Assembly (NCBI RefSeq): GCF_009496285.1
Contig: NZ_WIJK01000008.1
Coordinates: 17,271 to 81,270 of the forward strand
Length of the DNA: 64,000 bases
Source: Streptococcus mitis
GTDB taxonomy: Bacteria; Bacillota; Bacilli; Lactobacillales; Streptococcaceae
Reading direction: 5' to 3'
In this document: piece after piece, positions 1 to 7,877 of the stretch
Numbering within the stretch: position 1 is the first letter of the stretch
How the letters are laid out: every line of letters starts with the position of its first letter
Position numbers and translations under genes: made by a program
Notes under the pieces: generated by a model
Told to the model about the DNA's origin: nothing
What the model saw: the letters and a program-made list of their open reading frames with translations, nothing else
Databases searched by the model: none

Positions 1-2
1 CA

Positions 3-1115
3 GCAGCTAAGTTAGCAGCGGGCCACCTCCTTCACTCGTCCAGTTTGGTGGCGGATGGTTTCAACAACGTTTCTGATATCATCGGAAATGTTGCCCTCCT
101 CATAGGGATTCGATTGGCCCGACAGCCAGCAGATAGAGACCATCGTTTCGGTCACTGGAAAATCGAGGACTTGGCAAGTCTTATCACCTCTATCATCATG
201 TTCTATGTTGGTTTTGATGTTCTTCGCGATACGATTCAAAAGATTATCAGTCGCGAAGAAACTGTGATTGACCCACTTGGAGCGATTTTGGGAGTGGTTT
301 CTGCAGTGATTATGTTTGGAGTCTATCTCTACAACACTCACCTCAGCAAGCAATCCAAGTCTAAGGCACTGAAAGCAGCTGCCAAGGATAATCTATCAGA
401 TGCCGTCACCTCACTTGGAACCACCATCGCCATCCTAGCCAGCAGTTTTAACTTCCCTCTCGTGGATAAATTGGTTGCCATCGTTATTACCTTCTTTATC
501 CTCAAAACTGCCTATGATATCTTTATCGAGTCATCCTTCAGCCTTTCAGATGGTTTTGATGAACACTTGCTCGAAGATTACCAAAAGGCTATCATGGAAA
601 TCCCTAAGATTAGCAAAGTCAAATCACAACGGGGTCGTACTTATGGAAGTAATATTTATCTAGATATTACTCTCGAGATGAACCCGGATCTCTCTGTTTT
701 TGAGAGTCACGAAATTACTGACCATGTCGAATCCATGCTGACAGAACGCTTTGGTGTCTTTGATACCGATATTCACATTGAACCAGCACCGATTCCTGAA
801 GATGAAATTCTAGATAATGTCTATAAAAAATTGCTCATGAGAGAGCAACTAATTGACCAAGGAAATCAATTGGAAGAATTACTGGCTGAAGATTTCATTT
901 ATATTCGCCAAGACGGACTAGAACTAGACAAGAAAGCCTATAAGGAGGAAAAAGAATTAACCTCTGCTATCAAGGAACTTCACTTGACGTCCATTAGTCA
1001 GAAGACAAAACTCATCCGCTATCAGATTGGGGACACCATCCATACAAGTATCTGGCGCAGACATGAAACTTGGCAAAATATATTCCATCAGGAAACGAAA
1101 ATTGAAAAAGACTAA
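3..1115 (+). CDS. mntE: MntE-like cation diffusion facilitator (Mn2+ exporter), 5' end outside window
   Basis: Cation diffusion facilitator that exports divalent metal ions (Mn2+ in the pneumococcal MntE it resembles) by proton exchange across the cytoplasmic membrane. The reading frame is open from the first bases of the window (…AAGHLLHSSSLVADGFNNVSD region), so the true start lies upstream; about 370 residues are visible of roughly 390 usual. TM2 carries the metal-site motif ADGFNNVSD, followed by HRFGHWKIEDLASL, and TM5 carries AKDNLSDAVTSLG with the paired acidic residues. The C-terminal cytoplasmic dimerisation domain starts near YGSNIYLDI and has HEITDHVE and HIEPAP. Only the TTG at 45 would give an internal start, and it is not needed. 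A terminator follows directly. CDF identity is certain; Mn specificity is inferred from close resemblance to MntE. Confidence 0.88.
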   Translation, partial: AAKLAAGHLLHSSSLVADGFNNVSDIIGNVALLIGIRLARQPADRDHRFGHWKIEDLASLITSIIMFYVGFDVLRDTIQKIISREETVIDPLGAILGVVSAVIMFGVYLYNTHLSKQSKSKALKAAAKDNLSDAVTSLGTTIAILASSFNFPLVDKLVAIVITFFILKTAYDIFIESSFSLSDGFDEHLLEDYQKAIMEIPKISKVKSQRGRTYGSNIYLDITLEMNPDLSVFESHEITDHVESMLTERFGVFDTDIHIEPAPIPEDEILDNVYKKLLMREQLIDQGNQLEELLAEDFIYIRQDGLELDKKAYKEEKELTSAIKELHLTSISQKTKLIRYQIGDTIHTSIWRRHETWQNIFHQETKIEKD

Positions 1116-1120
1116 AGAAA

Positions 1121-1150
1121 GAGGCCGGGACAAATCCCGACCTCATTTTT
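1121..1150 (+). terminator. Rho-independent terminator after mntE
   Basis: Stem gaggccggga / tcccgacctc (one mismatch) with loop caaa, followed by attttt. The same stem family recurs after sstT at 32078. It lies between convergent mntE and scrK and may serve both. Confidence 0.8.
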
Positions 1151-1154
1151 ATGC

Positions 1155-2042
1155 TTATTTTGCTACGCTCTTAGCAAGAACGAAGTTTCCAAGTGTAGCC
1201 GAACCATTACCTGCAACAGCTGGTGTTACGATATAGTCACGTACATCCGGAACTGGTAGGTAACCATTGAGCAAGGATGTGAATTTCTCACGCACACGGT
1301 CAAGCATGTGTTGTTGGGCCATAACCCCACCACCAAATACGATGACATCTGGGCGGAAGGTTACAGTTGCGTTGACTGCAGCTTGAGCGATATAGTAGGC
1401 TTGAACATCCCATACAGAACTATTCAATTCGATGTTTTCACCACGAATTCCTGTACGAGCTTCTAAGCTTGGACCAGCCGCAAAGCCTTCCAAACATCCT
1501 TTGTGGAAAGGACAAACACCGTTGAATTCTTTTTCAATATCCATTGGGTGTTTAGCCACGTAGTAGTGACCCATCTCAGGGTGACCCACGCCACCGATAA
1601 ACTCACCACGTTGGATGACACCTGCACCGATACCTGTCCCGATTGTGTAGTAAACCAAGTTCTCGATACGGCCACCAGCATTGTTACGGGCAACCACTTC
1701 ACCGTAGGCAGAGCTGTTTACGTCTGTAGTGAAGTACATTGGCACGTTTAGGGCGCGACGAAGGGCACCAAGCAAGTCCACATTTGCCCAGTGAGGTTTT
1801 GGAGTTGTTGTGATAAAGCCATAAGTTTTTGAGTTTTTGTCAATATCAATGGGACCAAATGAACCAATTGCAAGACCTGCAAGATTATCAAATTTTGAAA
1901 AGAACTCGATGGTTTTATCGATTGTTTCGATAGGAGTTGTTGTTGGGAATTGTGTTTTTTCTACAATGTTAAAGTTTTCATCACCGACAGCACAGACAAA
2001 TTTTGTACCGCCCGCTTCCAAGCTTCCGTATAGTTTTGTCAT
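1155..2042 (-). CDS. scrK: Fructokinase (ROK family)
   Basis: ATP-dependent fructokinase that phosphorylates the fructose released when ScrB cleaves sucrose-6-phosphate, feeding glycolysis. The 295 residues are full length for streptococcal ScrK. Visible ROK features are the N-terminal phosphate-binding segment EAGGTKFVCAVG, the central substrate and zinc region GHPEMGHYYV followed by CPFHKGCLEGFAAGPSLEAR, and the second nucleotide loop VFGGGVMAQQHM. The ATG is preceded by an AGAGG ribosome site. It lies downstream of scrA in the same direction, separated by a strong terminator and its own extended -10 promoter, so it is probably expressed both by read-through and independently. Confidence 0.93.
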   Translation of the reverse strand: MTKLYGSLEAGGTKFVCAVGDENFNIVEKTQFPTTTPIETIDKTIEFFSKFDNLAGLAIGSFGPIDIDKNSKTYGFITTTPKPHWANVDLLGALRRALNVPMYFTTDVNSSAYGEVVARNNAGGRIENLVYYTIGTGIGAGVIQRGEFIGGVGHPEMGHYYVAKHPMDIEKEFNGVCPFHKGCLEGFAAGPSLEARTGIRGENIELNSSVWDVQAYYIAQAAVNATVTFRPDVIVFGGGVMAQQHMLDRVREKFTSLLNGYLPVPDVRDYIVTPAVAGNGSATLGNFVLAKSVAK

Positions 2043-2069
2043 GATAAACCTCTAGTTTTTATTTTCTCT

Positions 2070-2078
2070 ATTATAGCA
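2070..2078 (-). promoter_or_regulatory. Extended -10 promoter of scrK
   Basis: On the minus strand TGCTATAAT (TG-n-TATAAT) lies about 28 bases before the scrK ATG. No good -35 is visible, which is common for extended -10 promoters in streptococci. Confidence 0.55.
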
Positions 2079-2141
2079 TATTTCAAGGAGGAAAGTTGCT
2101 CTATATTTTAGTTTTTCCTCTGTAAATTTTACGATTCAATC

Positions 2142-2174
2142 AAAAACGAACAAACATGACATTTGTTCGTTTTT
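2142..2174 (-). terminator. Terminator between scrA and scrK
   Basis: Perfect 13-bp stem aaaaacgaacaaa / tttgttcgttttt with loop catgaca, ending in a T run on the minus strand just after the scrA stop codon. It should end most scrA transcripts before scrK. Confidence 0.85.
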
Positions 2175-2182
2175 TTGATTTA

Positions 2183-4063
2183 TTAAGCTTTAACTTCGAT
2201 GATTGCATCACCCTTAGCAACTGTTCCAGAAGCAACTGGATTTACTGAAGCAAAGTCTGCAGTGTTTGTCACGATAACCATTGTTGTGTTATCAAGACCT
2301 ACAGCAGCAATCTTAGCTGAGTCAAATGTTCCAAGAACATCTCCAGCTTTAACCTTGTCACCTTGAGCAACTTTTTGGTCAAATCCTTCACCGTTCATTG
2401 AAACAGTGTCGATACCCACGTGGATCAAGATTTCAGCTCCGTTTGCAGTTTTCAAACCATAAGCATGTCCTGTTGGGAAGACGATTGTCACTTCAGCATC
2501 AGCTGGGGCGTAAACAACATCTTGACTAGGTTTTACAGCGATACCTTGTCCCATAGCTCCACTTGAGAAGACTGGGTCATTAACATCTGAAAGGGCAACT
2601 ACGTCACCAACGATTGGTGTTTGGATTGTTTCGTCTGTTAGCTTAGATGCAGTTTCTACTACTTCTTCGCTAACTTCAGGCTTTTTTACAGTTGATTCTC
2701 CATCAGTTTCATCTTCATAACCAAACATGTAAGTAAGAGCAAAACCAAGAGCGAATGATACAGCTACCATAAGAAGGTATTGTGGAAGTTGTCCGTTACC
2801 AATGTAAAGCATTGTACCAGGGATGATTGTGATACCATTACCAGTACCAGCAAGACCAAGGATAGATGCCAATCCACCACCGATTGCACCAGCAATCAAT
2901 GAAAGGAAGAATGGTTTACGGAAACGCAAGTTAACCCCGAAGATAGCAGGCTCAGTAATACCTAGGAAGGCAGAAAGAGCAGCTGGGAAAGCAAGTGTTT
3001 TAAGTTTAGGATTTTTAGTTTTCACACCAACGGCTACTGTCGCAGCACCTTGAGCAGTCATGGCAGCTGTGATGATAGCGTTGAATGGGTTAGCATGGTC
3101 AGCAGCAAGCAATTGAACTTCAAGCAAGTTGAAGATGTGGTGAACACCTGATACGACGATTAATTGGTGAACTCCACCAATCAAGAAACCACCAAGTCCG
3201 AATGGCAAGTTAAGAATTGCTTTAGTTCCAATGAGGATGTAGTTTTCAACAACGTGGAAGACTGGTCCGATAACAAACAATCCAAGAATTGACATTACAA
3301 GGAGTGTTACGAACGGTGTTACCAAGAGGTCAAGTACATCTGGAACAACCTTGCGAACTGCTTTTTCAAACTTAGCTCCGACAACCCCGATAATGAAGGC
3401 TGGAAGAACTGAACCTTGCAAACCTACAACTGGGATAAATCCGAAGAACTGCATTGCAGTTACTTCACCACCAGACGCAACAGCCCAGGCATTTGGAAGT
3501 GAACCAGAAACGAGCATCATACCAAGAACGATACCAACGGCTGGGTTACCACCGAATACACGGAAGGTTGACCAAACAACCAAACCTGGCAAGATGATGA
3601 AGGCTGTGTCAGTCAAGATTTGAGTGTAAGTTGTCACATCTTCTGGAAGTGTCATTCCAAGAGCATTCAAGAGACCACGAACACCCATGAAGAGACCAGT
3701 TGCTACGATAACTGGAATGATTGGAACAAAGACGTCACCAAAAGTACGGATGGCACGTTGGAACCAATTTCCTTGTTTAGCAGCTTCTGCCTTCATCTCA
3801 TCCTTAGATGTCGTTGGCAAACCAAGAGCTACGACTTCGTCGTACATCTTGTTTACTGTACCTGTACCAAAAATGATTTGGTATTGACCTGAGTTAAAGA
3901 AAGCACCTTGAACTTTTTCCAAGTTCTCGATAGCATCTTTGTTGATCTTCGCTTCATCTTTCACCATAACACGAAGGCGAGTCGCACAGTGGGCTACACT
4001 GTTAACGTTCTCACGTCCACCCAAGGCTTCGATGACTTTTTTTGCAATTTCTGTATTGGTCAT
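2183..4063 (-). CDS. scrA: Sucrose-specific PTS transporter EIIBCA
   Basis: Imports sucrose and phosphorylates it to sucrose-6-phosphate with PEP-derived phosphate. The single chain has EIIB (about 1-90) with the phosphocysteine in NSVAHCATRLRV (Cys26), a polytopic EIIC (about 105-460) and a C-terminal EIIA (about 485-626) with the histidine segment ILIHVGIDTVSMNG. I choose the ATG at 4063 because AAGGAG lies 10 bases before it; the in-frame TTG two codons upstream is only 4 bases from that site. Length 626 matches streptococcal ScrA. It is divergent from scrB, with LacI-type operators in the shared intergenic region, so it should be induced by sucrose through ScrR. Confidence 0.95.
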   Translation of the reverse strand: MTNTEIAKKVIEALGGRENVNSVAHCATRLRVMVKDEAKINKDAIENLEKVQGAFFNSGQYQIIFGTGTVNKMYDEVVALGLPTTSKDEMKAEAAKQGNWFQRAIRTFGDVFVPIIPVIVATGLFMGVRGLLNALGMTLPEDVTTYTQILTDTAFIILPGLVVWSTFRVFGGNPAVGIVLGMMLVSGSLPNAWAVASGGEVTAMQFFGFIPVVGLQGSVLPAFIIGVVGAKFEKAVRKVVPDVLDLLVTPFVTLLVMSILGLFVIGPVFHVVENYILIGTKAILNLPFGLGGFLIGGVHQLIVVSGVHHIFNLLEVQLLAADHANPFNAIITAAMTAQGAATVAVGVKTKNPKLKTLAFPAALSAFLGITEPAIFGVNLRFRKPFFLSLIAGAIGGGLASILGLAGTGNGITIIPGTMLYIGNGQLPQYLLMVAVSFALGFALTYMFGYEDETDGESTVKKPEVSEEVVETASKLTDETIQTPIVGDVVALSDVNDPVFSSGAMGQGIAVKPSQDVVYAPADAEVTIVFPTGHAYGLKTANGAEILIHVGIDTVSMNGEGFDQKVAQGDKVKAGDVLGTFDSAKIAAVGLDNTTMVIVTNTADFASVNPVASGTVAKGDAIIEVKA

Positions 4064-4100
4064 TTGCAAAAATCTCCTTATAAAAAAATTTGTTCTTGTT

Positions 4101-4114
4101 TGAAAGCGATTTTA
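4101..4114. promoter_or_regulatory. Operator-like site (ScrR or CcpA type) downstream of scrA start
   Basis: tgaaagcgatttta carries the central CG and flanking pattern of LacI/GalR-family operators and also resembles a cre. It lies in the scrA 5' untranslated region. Confidence 0.45.
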
Positions 4115-4131
4115 CTCGCCTCACGAATATT

Positions 4132-4159
4132 ATTCTATCACGTTTTAAAAATATGTCAA
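4132..4159 (-). promoter_or_regulatory. scrA promoter
   Basis: Minus strand: -35 TTGACA (4159-4154), 16-base spacer, -10 TAGAAT (4137-4132) with an upstream TG (TGATAGAAT). It overlaps the operator at 4154-4169. Confidence 0.7.
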
Positions 4160-4169
4160 GCGTTTTGCA
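4154..4169. promoter_or_regulatory. ScrR-type operator over scrA -35
   Basis: tgtcaagcgttttgca is an imperfect palindrome with central CG. It covers the scrA -35 box and closely resembles the near-symmetrical site at 4323-4338, as expected for a shared LacI-family repressor. Confidence 0.6.
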
Positions 4170-4322
4170 GAAAAAATTTTGCTATTTTTTATTTTTTGAT
4201 TGTTTTTGCTATTTTTTTCATCAACACAGCCATAACACCCTCTAAAATCAAGGTTTTTACTTTAAAGTTTTCAAAAACTTCCATATTTTCATCATTTTTC
4301 ATAAAATTACGTTCCTAGATTC

Positions 4323-4338
4323 TGTCAATCGTTTGACA
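4323..4338. promoter_or_regulatory. ScrR-type operator over scrB -35
   Basis: tgtcaatcgtttgaca is a near-perfect palindrome (TGTCAA/TTGACA arms). Its right arm is the -35 hexamer of the scrB promoter, so repressor binding would exclude RNA polymerase. Confidence 0.65.
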
Positions 4339-4362
4339 TTTTTTTCTTTAATTTAGTGTAAA
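4333..4362 (+). promoter_or_regulatory. scrB-scrR promoter
   Basis: -35 TTGACA at 4333-4338, 18-base spacer, weak -10 TGTAAA at 4357-4362. One operator overlaps the -35 and a second palindrome (4381) sits just downstream of the likely start site. Confidence 0.6.
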
Positions 4363-4380
4363 AGACTTGCTTTTTTATAA

Positions 4381-4394
4381 GGAAACGTTTACTA
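4381..4394. promoter_or_regulatory. Second operator upstream of scrB
   Basis: ggaaacgtttacta contains the perfect 8-bp palindrome aaacgttt with a central CG, typical of LacI-family operators. It lies in the scrB leader. Confidence 0.5.
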
Positions 4395-4426
4395 TTAAGA
4401 TAGTAGAATTTATGGAGGAAATAGAA

Positions 4427-5881
4427 ATGGAATGGACTACTGAACGTCGTTACAGACGTTATGAAGATTGGACACAAGAAGAAAGAAAAGAAATCCAAGA
4501 AAAGATGGCGCAATCCCCATGGCATGTCAGCTATCACATTGAACCAAAGGAAGGACTTCTCAACGATCCAAACGGTTTTTCTTATTTTGATGGTAAGTGG
4601 ATTGTCTTTTACCAAAACTTCCCCTTTGGAGCAGCCCACGGCTTGAAATCTTGGGTTCAACTTGAGAGTGATGATTTGGTGCACTTTACTGAAACAGGTG
4701 TTAAAATCTTACCTGATACTCCACTGGATAGCCACGGCGCTTACTCAGGATCTGCTATGCAGTTTGATAATAAATTGTTCCTATTCTATACAGGAAATGT
4801 CCGTGATGAAAATTGGGTACGCCACCCTTATCAGATTGGTGCCTTGATGGATAAGGATGGAAATATTAAAAAGATTGATAAGGTCTTGATTGATCAGCCT
4901 GCTGATGCTACTGACCACTTCCGCGATCCACAGATTTTCAACTTTAAAGGACAATACTACGCTATCGTTGGTGGTCAAGACTTGGAGAAAAAAGGTTTTG
5001 TCCGTCTCTACAAAGCGGTCGATAACGATTATACAAACTGGCAAGAAGTTGGTGATTTGGACTTTAACAACGACCGTACTGCCTATATGATGGAGTGCCC
5101 GAACCTCGTCTTTGTTGGAGAACAGCCTGTCCTTCTCTACTGTCCACAAGGTTTGGATAAAAAGGTTCTTGACTATGATAATATCTATCCAAATATGTAC
5201 AAAATCGGTGCTTCCTTTGATCCTGAAAATGCACGTATGGTAGATGTGTCTGAACTTCACAATCTTGATTATGGATTTGAAGCCTATGCCACTCAAGCCT
5301 TTAACGCTCCTGATGGTCGCGCCCTAGCAGTCAGCTGGCTTGGTTTACCAGATGTTTCTTACCCATCTGACCGTTTTGACCACCAAGGAACTTTTTCATT
5401 AGTCAAAGAACTTACCATTAAAGATGGCAAACTCTATCAGTACCCTGTAGCAGCTATCCAGGACCTCCGAGCTTCAAAAGAGGAATTTTCAAATCGTTCT
5501 GAAACTAAAAATACCTATGAACTTGAGCTTAACCTTGAAGCAAATAGCCAAAGCGAAATCGTTCTTCTTGCTGATAAAGACGGTAAGGGACTCTCTATCA
5601 ATTTTGACCTTGTCAATGGTCAAGTTACCGTTGACCGCAGTAAAGCAGGTGAGCAATATGCTCAAGAATTTGGAACTACTCGCTCATGCTCAGTTGCTAA
5701 TCAAGCTACTACTGTAAATATCTTCATCGATAATTCAGTCTTTGAAATTTTCATCAATAAAGGAGAAAAAGTATTTTCTGGTCGTGTATTCCCACATGCG
5801 GATCAAAATGGAATCCTCATTAAATCTGGAAACCCAACTGGAACTTACTACAAATTAGAATATGGTCGCAAAACTAACTGA
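4427..5881 (+). CDS. scrB: Sucrose-6-phosphate hydrolase (GH32)
   Basis: Cytoplasmic glycoside hydrolase family 32 enzyme splitting sucrose-6-phosphate into glucose-6-phosphate and fructose. The 484 residues show the three catalytic signatures: NDPNG with nucleophile Asp47, RDP with Asp167, and MECPNL with acid/base Glu223; a C-terminal beta-sandwich follows. GGAGG at 4414-4418 sets the ATG at 4427 (MEWTTERRYRRYEDW), rather than upstream in-frame starts. Its 3' end overlaps scrR by 20 bases, giving translational coupling of enzyme and repressor. The fructose product is the substrate of ScrK. Confidence 0.96.
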   Translation: MEWTTERRYRRYEDWTQEERKEIQEKMAQSPWHVSYHIEPKEGLLNDPNGFSYFDGKWIVFYQNFPFGAAHGLKSWVQLESDDLVHFTETGVKILPDTPLDSHGAYSGSAMQFDNKLFLFYTGNVRDENWVRHPYQIGALMDKDGNIKKIDKVLIDQPADATDHFRDPQIFNFKGQYYAIVGGQDLEKKGFVRLYKAVDNDYTNWQEVGDLDFNNDRTAYMMECPNLVFVGEQPVLLYCPQGLDKKVLDYDNIYPNMYKIGASFDPENARMVDVSELHNLDYGFEAYATQAFNAPDGRALAVSWLGLPDVSYPSDRFDHQGTFSLVKELTIKDGKLYQYPVAAIQDLRASKEEFSNRSETKNTYELELNLEANSQSEIVLLADKDGKGLSINFDLVNGQVTVDRSKAGEQYAQEFGTTRSCSVANQATTVNIFIDNSVFEIFINKGEKVFSGRVFPHADQNGILIKSGNPTGTYYKLEYGRKTN

Positions 5882-6827
5882 TGTCGCAAAATTAGCTGGC
5901 GTCAGCCCAACTACTGTCTCACGTGTTATCAATAAAAAGGGCTACCTGTCAGAAAAAACTATTCAAAAGGTTAAGGATGCCATGCGTGAATTGGGCTATA
6001 AACCCAACAACCTAGCTCGTAGCCTCCAAGGGAAATCAGCCAAGTTAATTGGGTTGATTTTCCCAAAAATCAGCCATGTTTTCTATGCTGAATTGATTGA
6101 CAAATTGGAACACGAACTCTTCAAAAAAGGCTACAAGACAATCATCTGTAACAGTGAGCACGATTCAGAAAAAGAACGTGAATATCTTGAAATGCTAGAA
6201 GCCAACCAAGTGGACGGCATTATCTCTGGTAGCCATAACTTAGGGATTGAAGACTACAATCGCGTAACAGCTCCTATCATTTCTTTTGACCGAAACCTAT
6301 CACCAGACATTCCTGTCGTTTCCTCTGATAACTATGCTGGTGGAGTCCTTGCAGCTCAAACTTTAGAGAAAACTGGAGCCAAGTCTGTCATTATGATTAC
6401 AGGTAATGACAACTCCAATTCACCAACTGGACTTCGCCATGCGGGATTTGCTTCTATCTTCCCCAACGCTCCCATCATCAATATTTCCAGTGACTTTTCA
6501 CCCCTTCGAAAAGAAATGGAAATCAAAAATATCTTGACTAAGCAAAAACCAGATGCTATTTTCGCATCAGACGATTTAACAGCCATCTTGGTTATGAAGA
6601 TTGCCCAGGAGCTTGGTATCTCTGTTCCAGAACAACTCAAGGTTATTGGTTATGATGGAACTTATTTTATCGAGAATTTCTATCCTCATCTTACTACCAT
6701 TAAACAACCTTTAGAAGAAATTGCTCGCCTGACAGTTGATTTACTACTTCAAAAAATCGAAGGAAAAGAAGTTGCCACAACCGGTTATTTCTTACCAGTT
6801 TCCCTCCTACCAGGAAAAAGTATTTAA
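5862..6827 (+). CDS. scrR: Sucrose operon repressor, LacI family
   Basis: LacI/GalR-type repressor of 321 residues. The N-terminal helix-turn-helix reads LTDVAKLAGVSPTTVSRVINKKGYLSEKT and is followed by the hinge helix NNLARSLQGK. The effector-binding core extends from about 60 to the end, with typical segments DGIISGSHN, VVSSDNYAGG and ASDDLTAI. It starts inside the last codons of scrB. Probable targets are the palindromes at 4101, 4154, 4323 and 4381. Function in sucrose control is inferred from position and family resemblance. Confidence 0.93.
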   Translation: MVAKLTDVAKLAGVSPTTVSRVINKKGYLSEKTIQKVKDAMRELGYKPNNLARSLQGKSAKLIGLIFPKISHVFYAELIDKLEHELFKKGYKTIICNSEHDSEKEREYLEMLEANQVDGIISGSHNLGIEDYNRVTAPIISFDRNLSPDIPVVSSDNYAGGVLAAQTLEKTGAKSVIMITGNDNSNSPTGLRHAGFASIFPNAPIINISSDFSPLRKEMEIKNILTKQKPDAIFASDDLTAILVMKIAQELGISVPEQLKVIGYDGTYFIENFYPHLTTIKQPLEEIARLTVDLLLQKIEGKEVATTGYFLPVSLLPGKSI

Positions 6828-6832
6828 ACAAA

Positions 6833-6869
6833 AAGAGTCTGAGACAAAATAGTTCTCAGACTCTTAATT
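6833..6869 (+). terminator. Terminator of scrB-scrR
   Basis: Perfect 12-bp stem aagagtctgaga / tctcagactctt at 6833-6844 and 6854-6865, followed by aattt. It also lies at the end of the convergent bacteriocin unit. Confidence 0.85.
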
Positions 6870-7091
6870 TAGTATACTATCAATAAATAATATTATAGAA
6901 GCAATAATAACTATAATTTTACCTATTTGGATAAGCTTATTTTGAGATTTAAATATATTTTCTAACAAAAATATTTGGATCACACACATTATAGGAATTA
7001 AATTTTTTGAAATTGAGAAGTACCCAAACAAATAGACTATAAATAATAAAAATAAAACTATATTGTATTTCTTATTCAAAACAGTTATCAC
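6864..7091 (-). CDS. Small hydrophobic protein, putative bacteriocin immunity
   Basis: 75-residue, almost wholly hydrophobic protein with about three predicted membrane segments (IVLFLLFIVYLFGYF; LIPIMCVIQIFLL; IGKIIVIIASIILFI). I choose the GTG at 7091 because AAGG lies 7-8 bases before it; an in-frame ATG at 7130 would give 88 residues but no clear ribosome site. Either start overlaps the 3' end of the bacteriocin-like gene, so translation is probably coupled. Small multi-span proteins encoded directly after a bacteriocin are often the immunity factor; that role is inferred from position only. Confidence 0.55.
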   Translation of the reverse strand: MITVLNKKYNIVLFLLFIVYLFGYFSISKNLIPIMCVIQIFLLENIFKSQNKLIQIGKIIVIIASIILFIDSILN

Positions 7092-7605
7092 TAATTGCCT
7101 TAATTCCCAAAATAGTAGATCCCATGTCAACTACAGCATATCCGAATTTTGTAATATTGTCGTAATTAGCTCCAGATTCAGCAATGGATATTAAAGCAGA
7201 AGCGGCTGCCTTGATACCTCCTACTGCTGCTATAAATTGTTTAATTTTAACAAGCATACCAATACCAACAGCAGCAGATCCTACTGCCCAAGCAACTGCA
7301 CCGACACATCCCCAAAAGTCTCTGAACTGTACTTCATTATCAAATTTTAAATCTATACCTTTACTAAGCATATATTTATCAATTTCTTCCTGATTCCCTC
7401 TTTCCAACATTCCTTGTGGCATTTCATCTACTGCTTTTAAAATTAATAAAATAGATTCTTCCGATAAATCTTTAAAAGTATTTCCAAGTTTTGTCGCTGA
7501 AACCACCTCATTAGCATGAACAACTGAAACACCTTCTGTAAGTGCTATATTCAATATTACTGTACTAAGTAATGCAACACTCACCATTTTTATTTTTTTA
7601 TTCAT
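7072..7605 (-). CDS. Secreted bacteriocin-like protein (streptococcin A-M57-like)
   Basis: 177-residue precursor with a Sec signal peptide (MNKKIKMVSVALLSTVILNIA … VVHANE, cleavage likely after HA-N near residue 32). The mature part has a charged N-terminal half (LSEESILLILKAVDEM, GNQEEIDKYM) and a Gly/Ala-rich hydrophobic C-terminal half (WGCVGAVAWAVGSAAVGIGM, AAVGGIKAAASAL), ending in DNCFE; the two cysteines could form a disulfide. Length and layout recall the non-lantibiotic streptococcin A-M57 family. GGAGG sits 10 bases before the ATG at 7605. The gene is preceded by a duplicated start region and a promoter overlapped by a cre. No dedicated ABC exporter is nearby, consistent with Sec secretion. 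Confidence 0.6.
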   Translation of the reverse strand: MNKKIKMVSVALLSTVILNIALTEGVSVVHANEVVSATKLGNTFKDLSEESILLILKAVDEMPQGMLERGNQEEIDKYMLSKGIDLKFDNEVQFRDFWGCVGAVAWAVGSAAVGIGMLVKIKQFIAAVGGIKAAASALISIAESGANYDNITKFGYAVVDMGSTILGIKAISDNCFE

Positions 7606-7670
7606 AATCAAAAATCCTCCTCTCTATATTTTTTTATTCATAATCAAAAATCCTCCTCTCTATATTTTTT
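7591..7670. repeat. Tandem duplication (36-bp unit) of the bacteriocin start region
   Basis: Positions 7591-7634 repeat at 7627-7670 with no mismatch (period 36, about 2.2 copies). Each unit carries GAGGAGG and ATGAATAAAAAAATA on the minus strand. The upstream copy reads ATG AAT AAA AAA ATA TAG, a five-codon open frame ending just before the second ribosome site. Confidence 0.9.
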
Positions 7671-7699
7671 GATTAAGAATCTTAATAATTTACAACTAT

Positions 7700-7728
7700 G
7701 TTATAACAAAAAATGAAAGCGCTGTCAA
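7700..7728 (-). promoter_or_regulatory. Promoter of the bacteriocin-like gene
   Basis: Minus strand -35 TTGACA (7728-7723), 17-base spacer, -10 TATAAC (7705-7700): a strong sigma-A promoter about 95 bases before the ATG at 7605. Confidence 0.75.
7714..7727. promoter_or_regulatory. cre site (CcpA binding) inside bacteriocin promoter
   Basis: TGAAAGCGCTGTCA fits the consensus TGNNANCGNTNNCA on both strands and overlaps the -35 and spacer. This predicts glucose repression by CcpA. Confidence 0.65.
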
Positions 7729-7788
7729 TACATACGTCTTGTTTTTTTGAACAAAAACAGAAAAACTGGCAAATAATGTCATTGAATT

Positions 7789-7824
7789 AAGAAACTCAAA
7801 TACGATTCTGTATTTGAGTTTCTT
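7789..7824 (-). terminator. Hairpin after mvaA
   Basis: Perfect 15-bp stem aagaaactcaaatac / gtatttgagtttctt with a 6-base loop, 54 bases beyond the mvaA stop. The T-run is poor on the minus strand, so termination is likely but not ideal. Confidence 0.65.
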
Positions 7825-7877
7825 TTATTTGAAAAAACAGTAAAAAGCGCTAAAAATCAAACCAGTCTAAATTTTTC

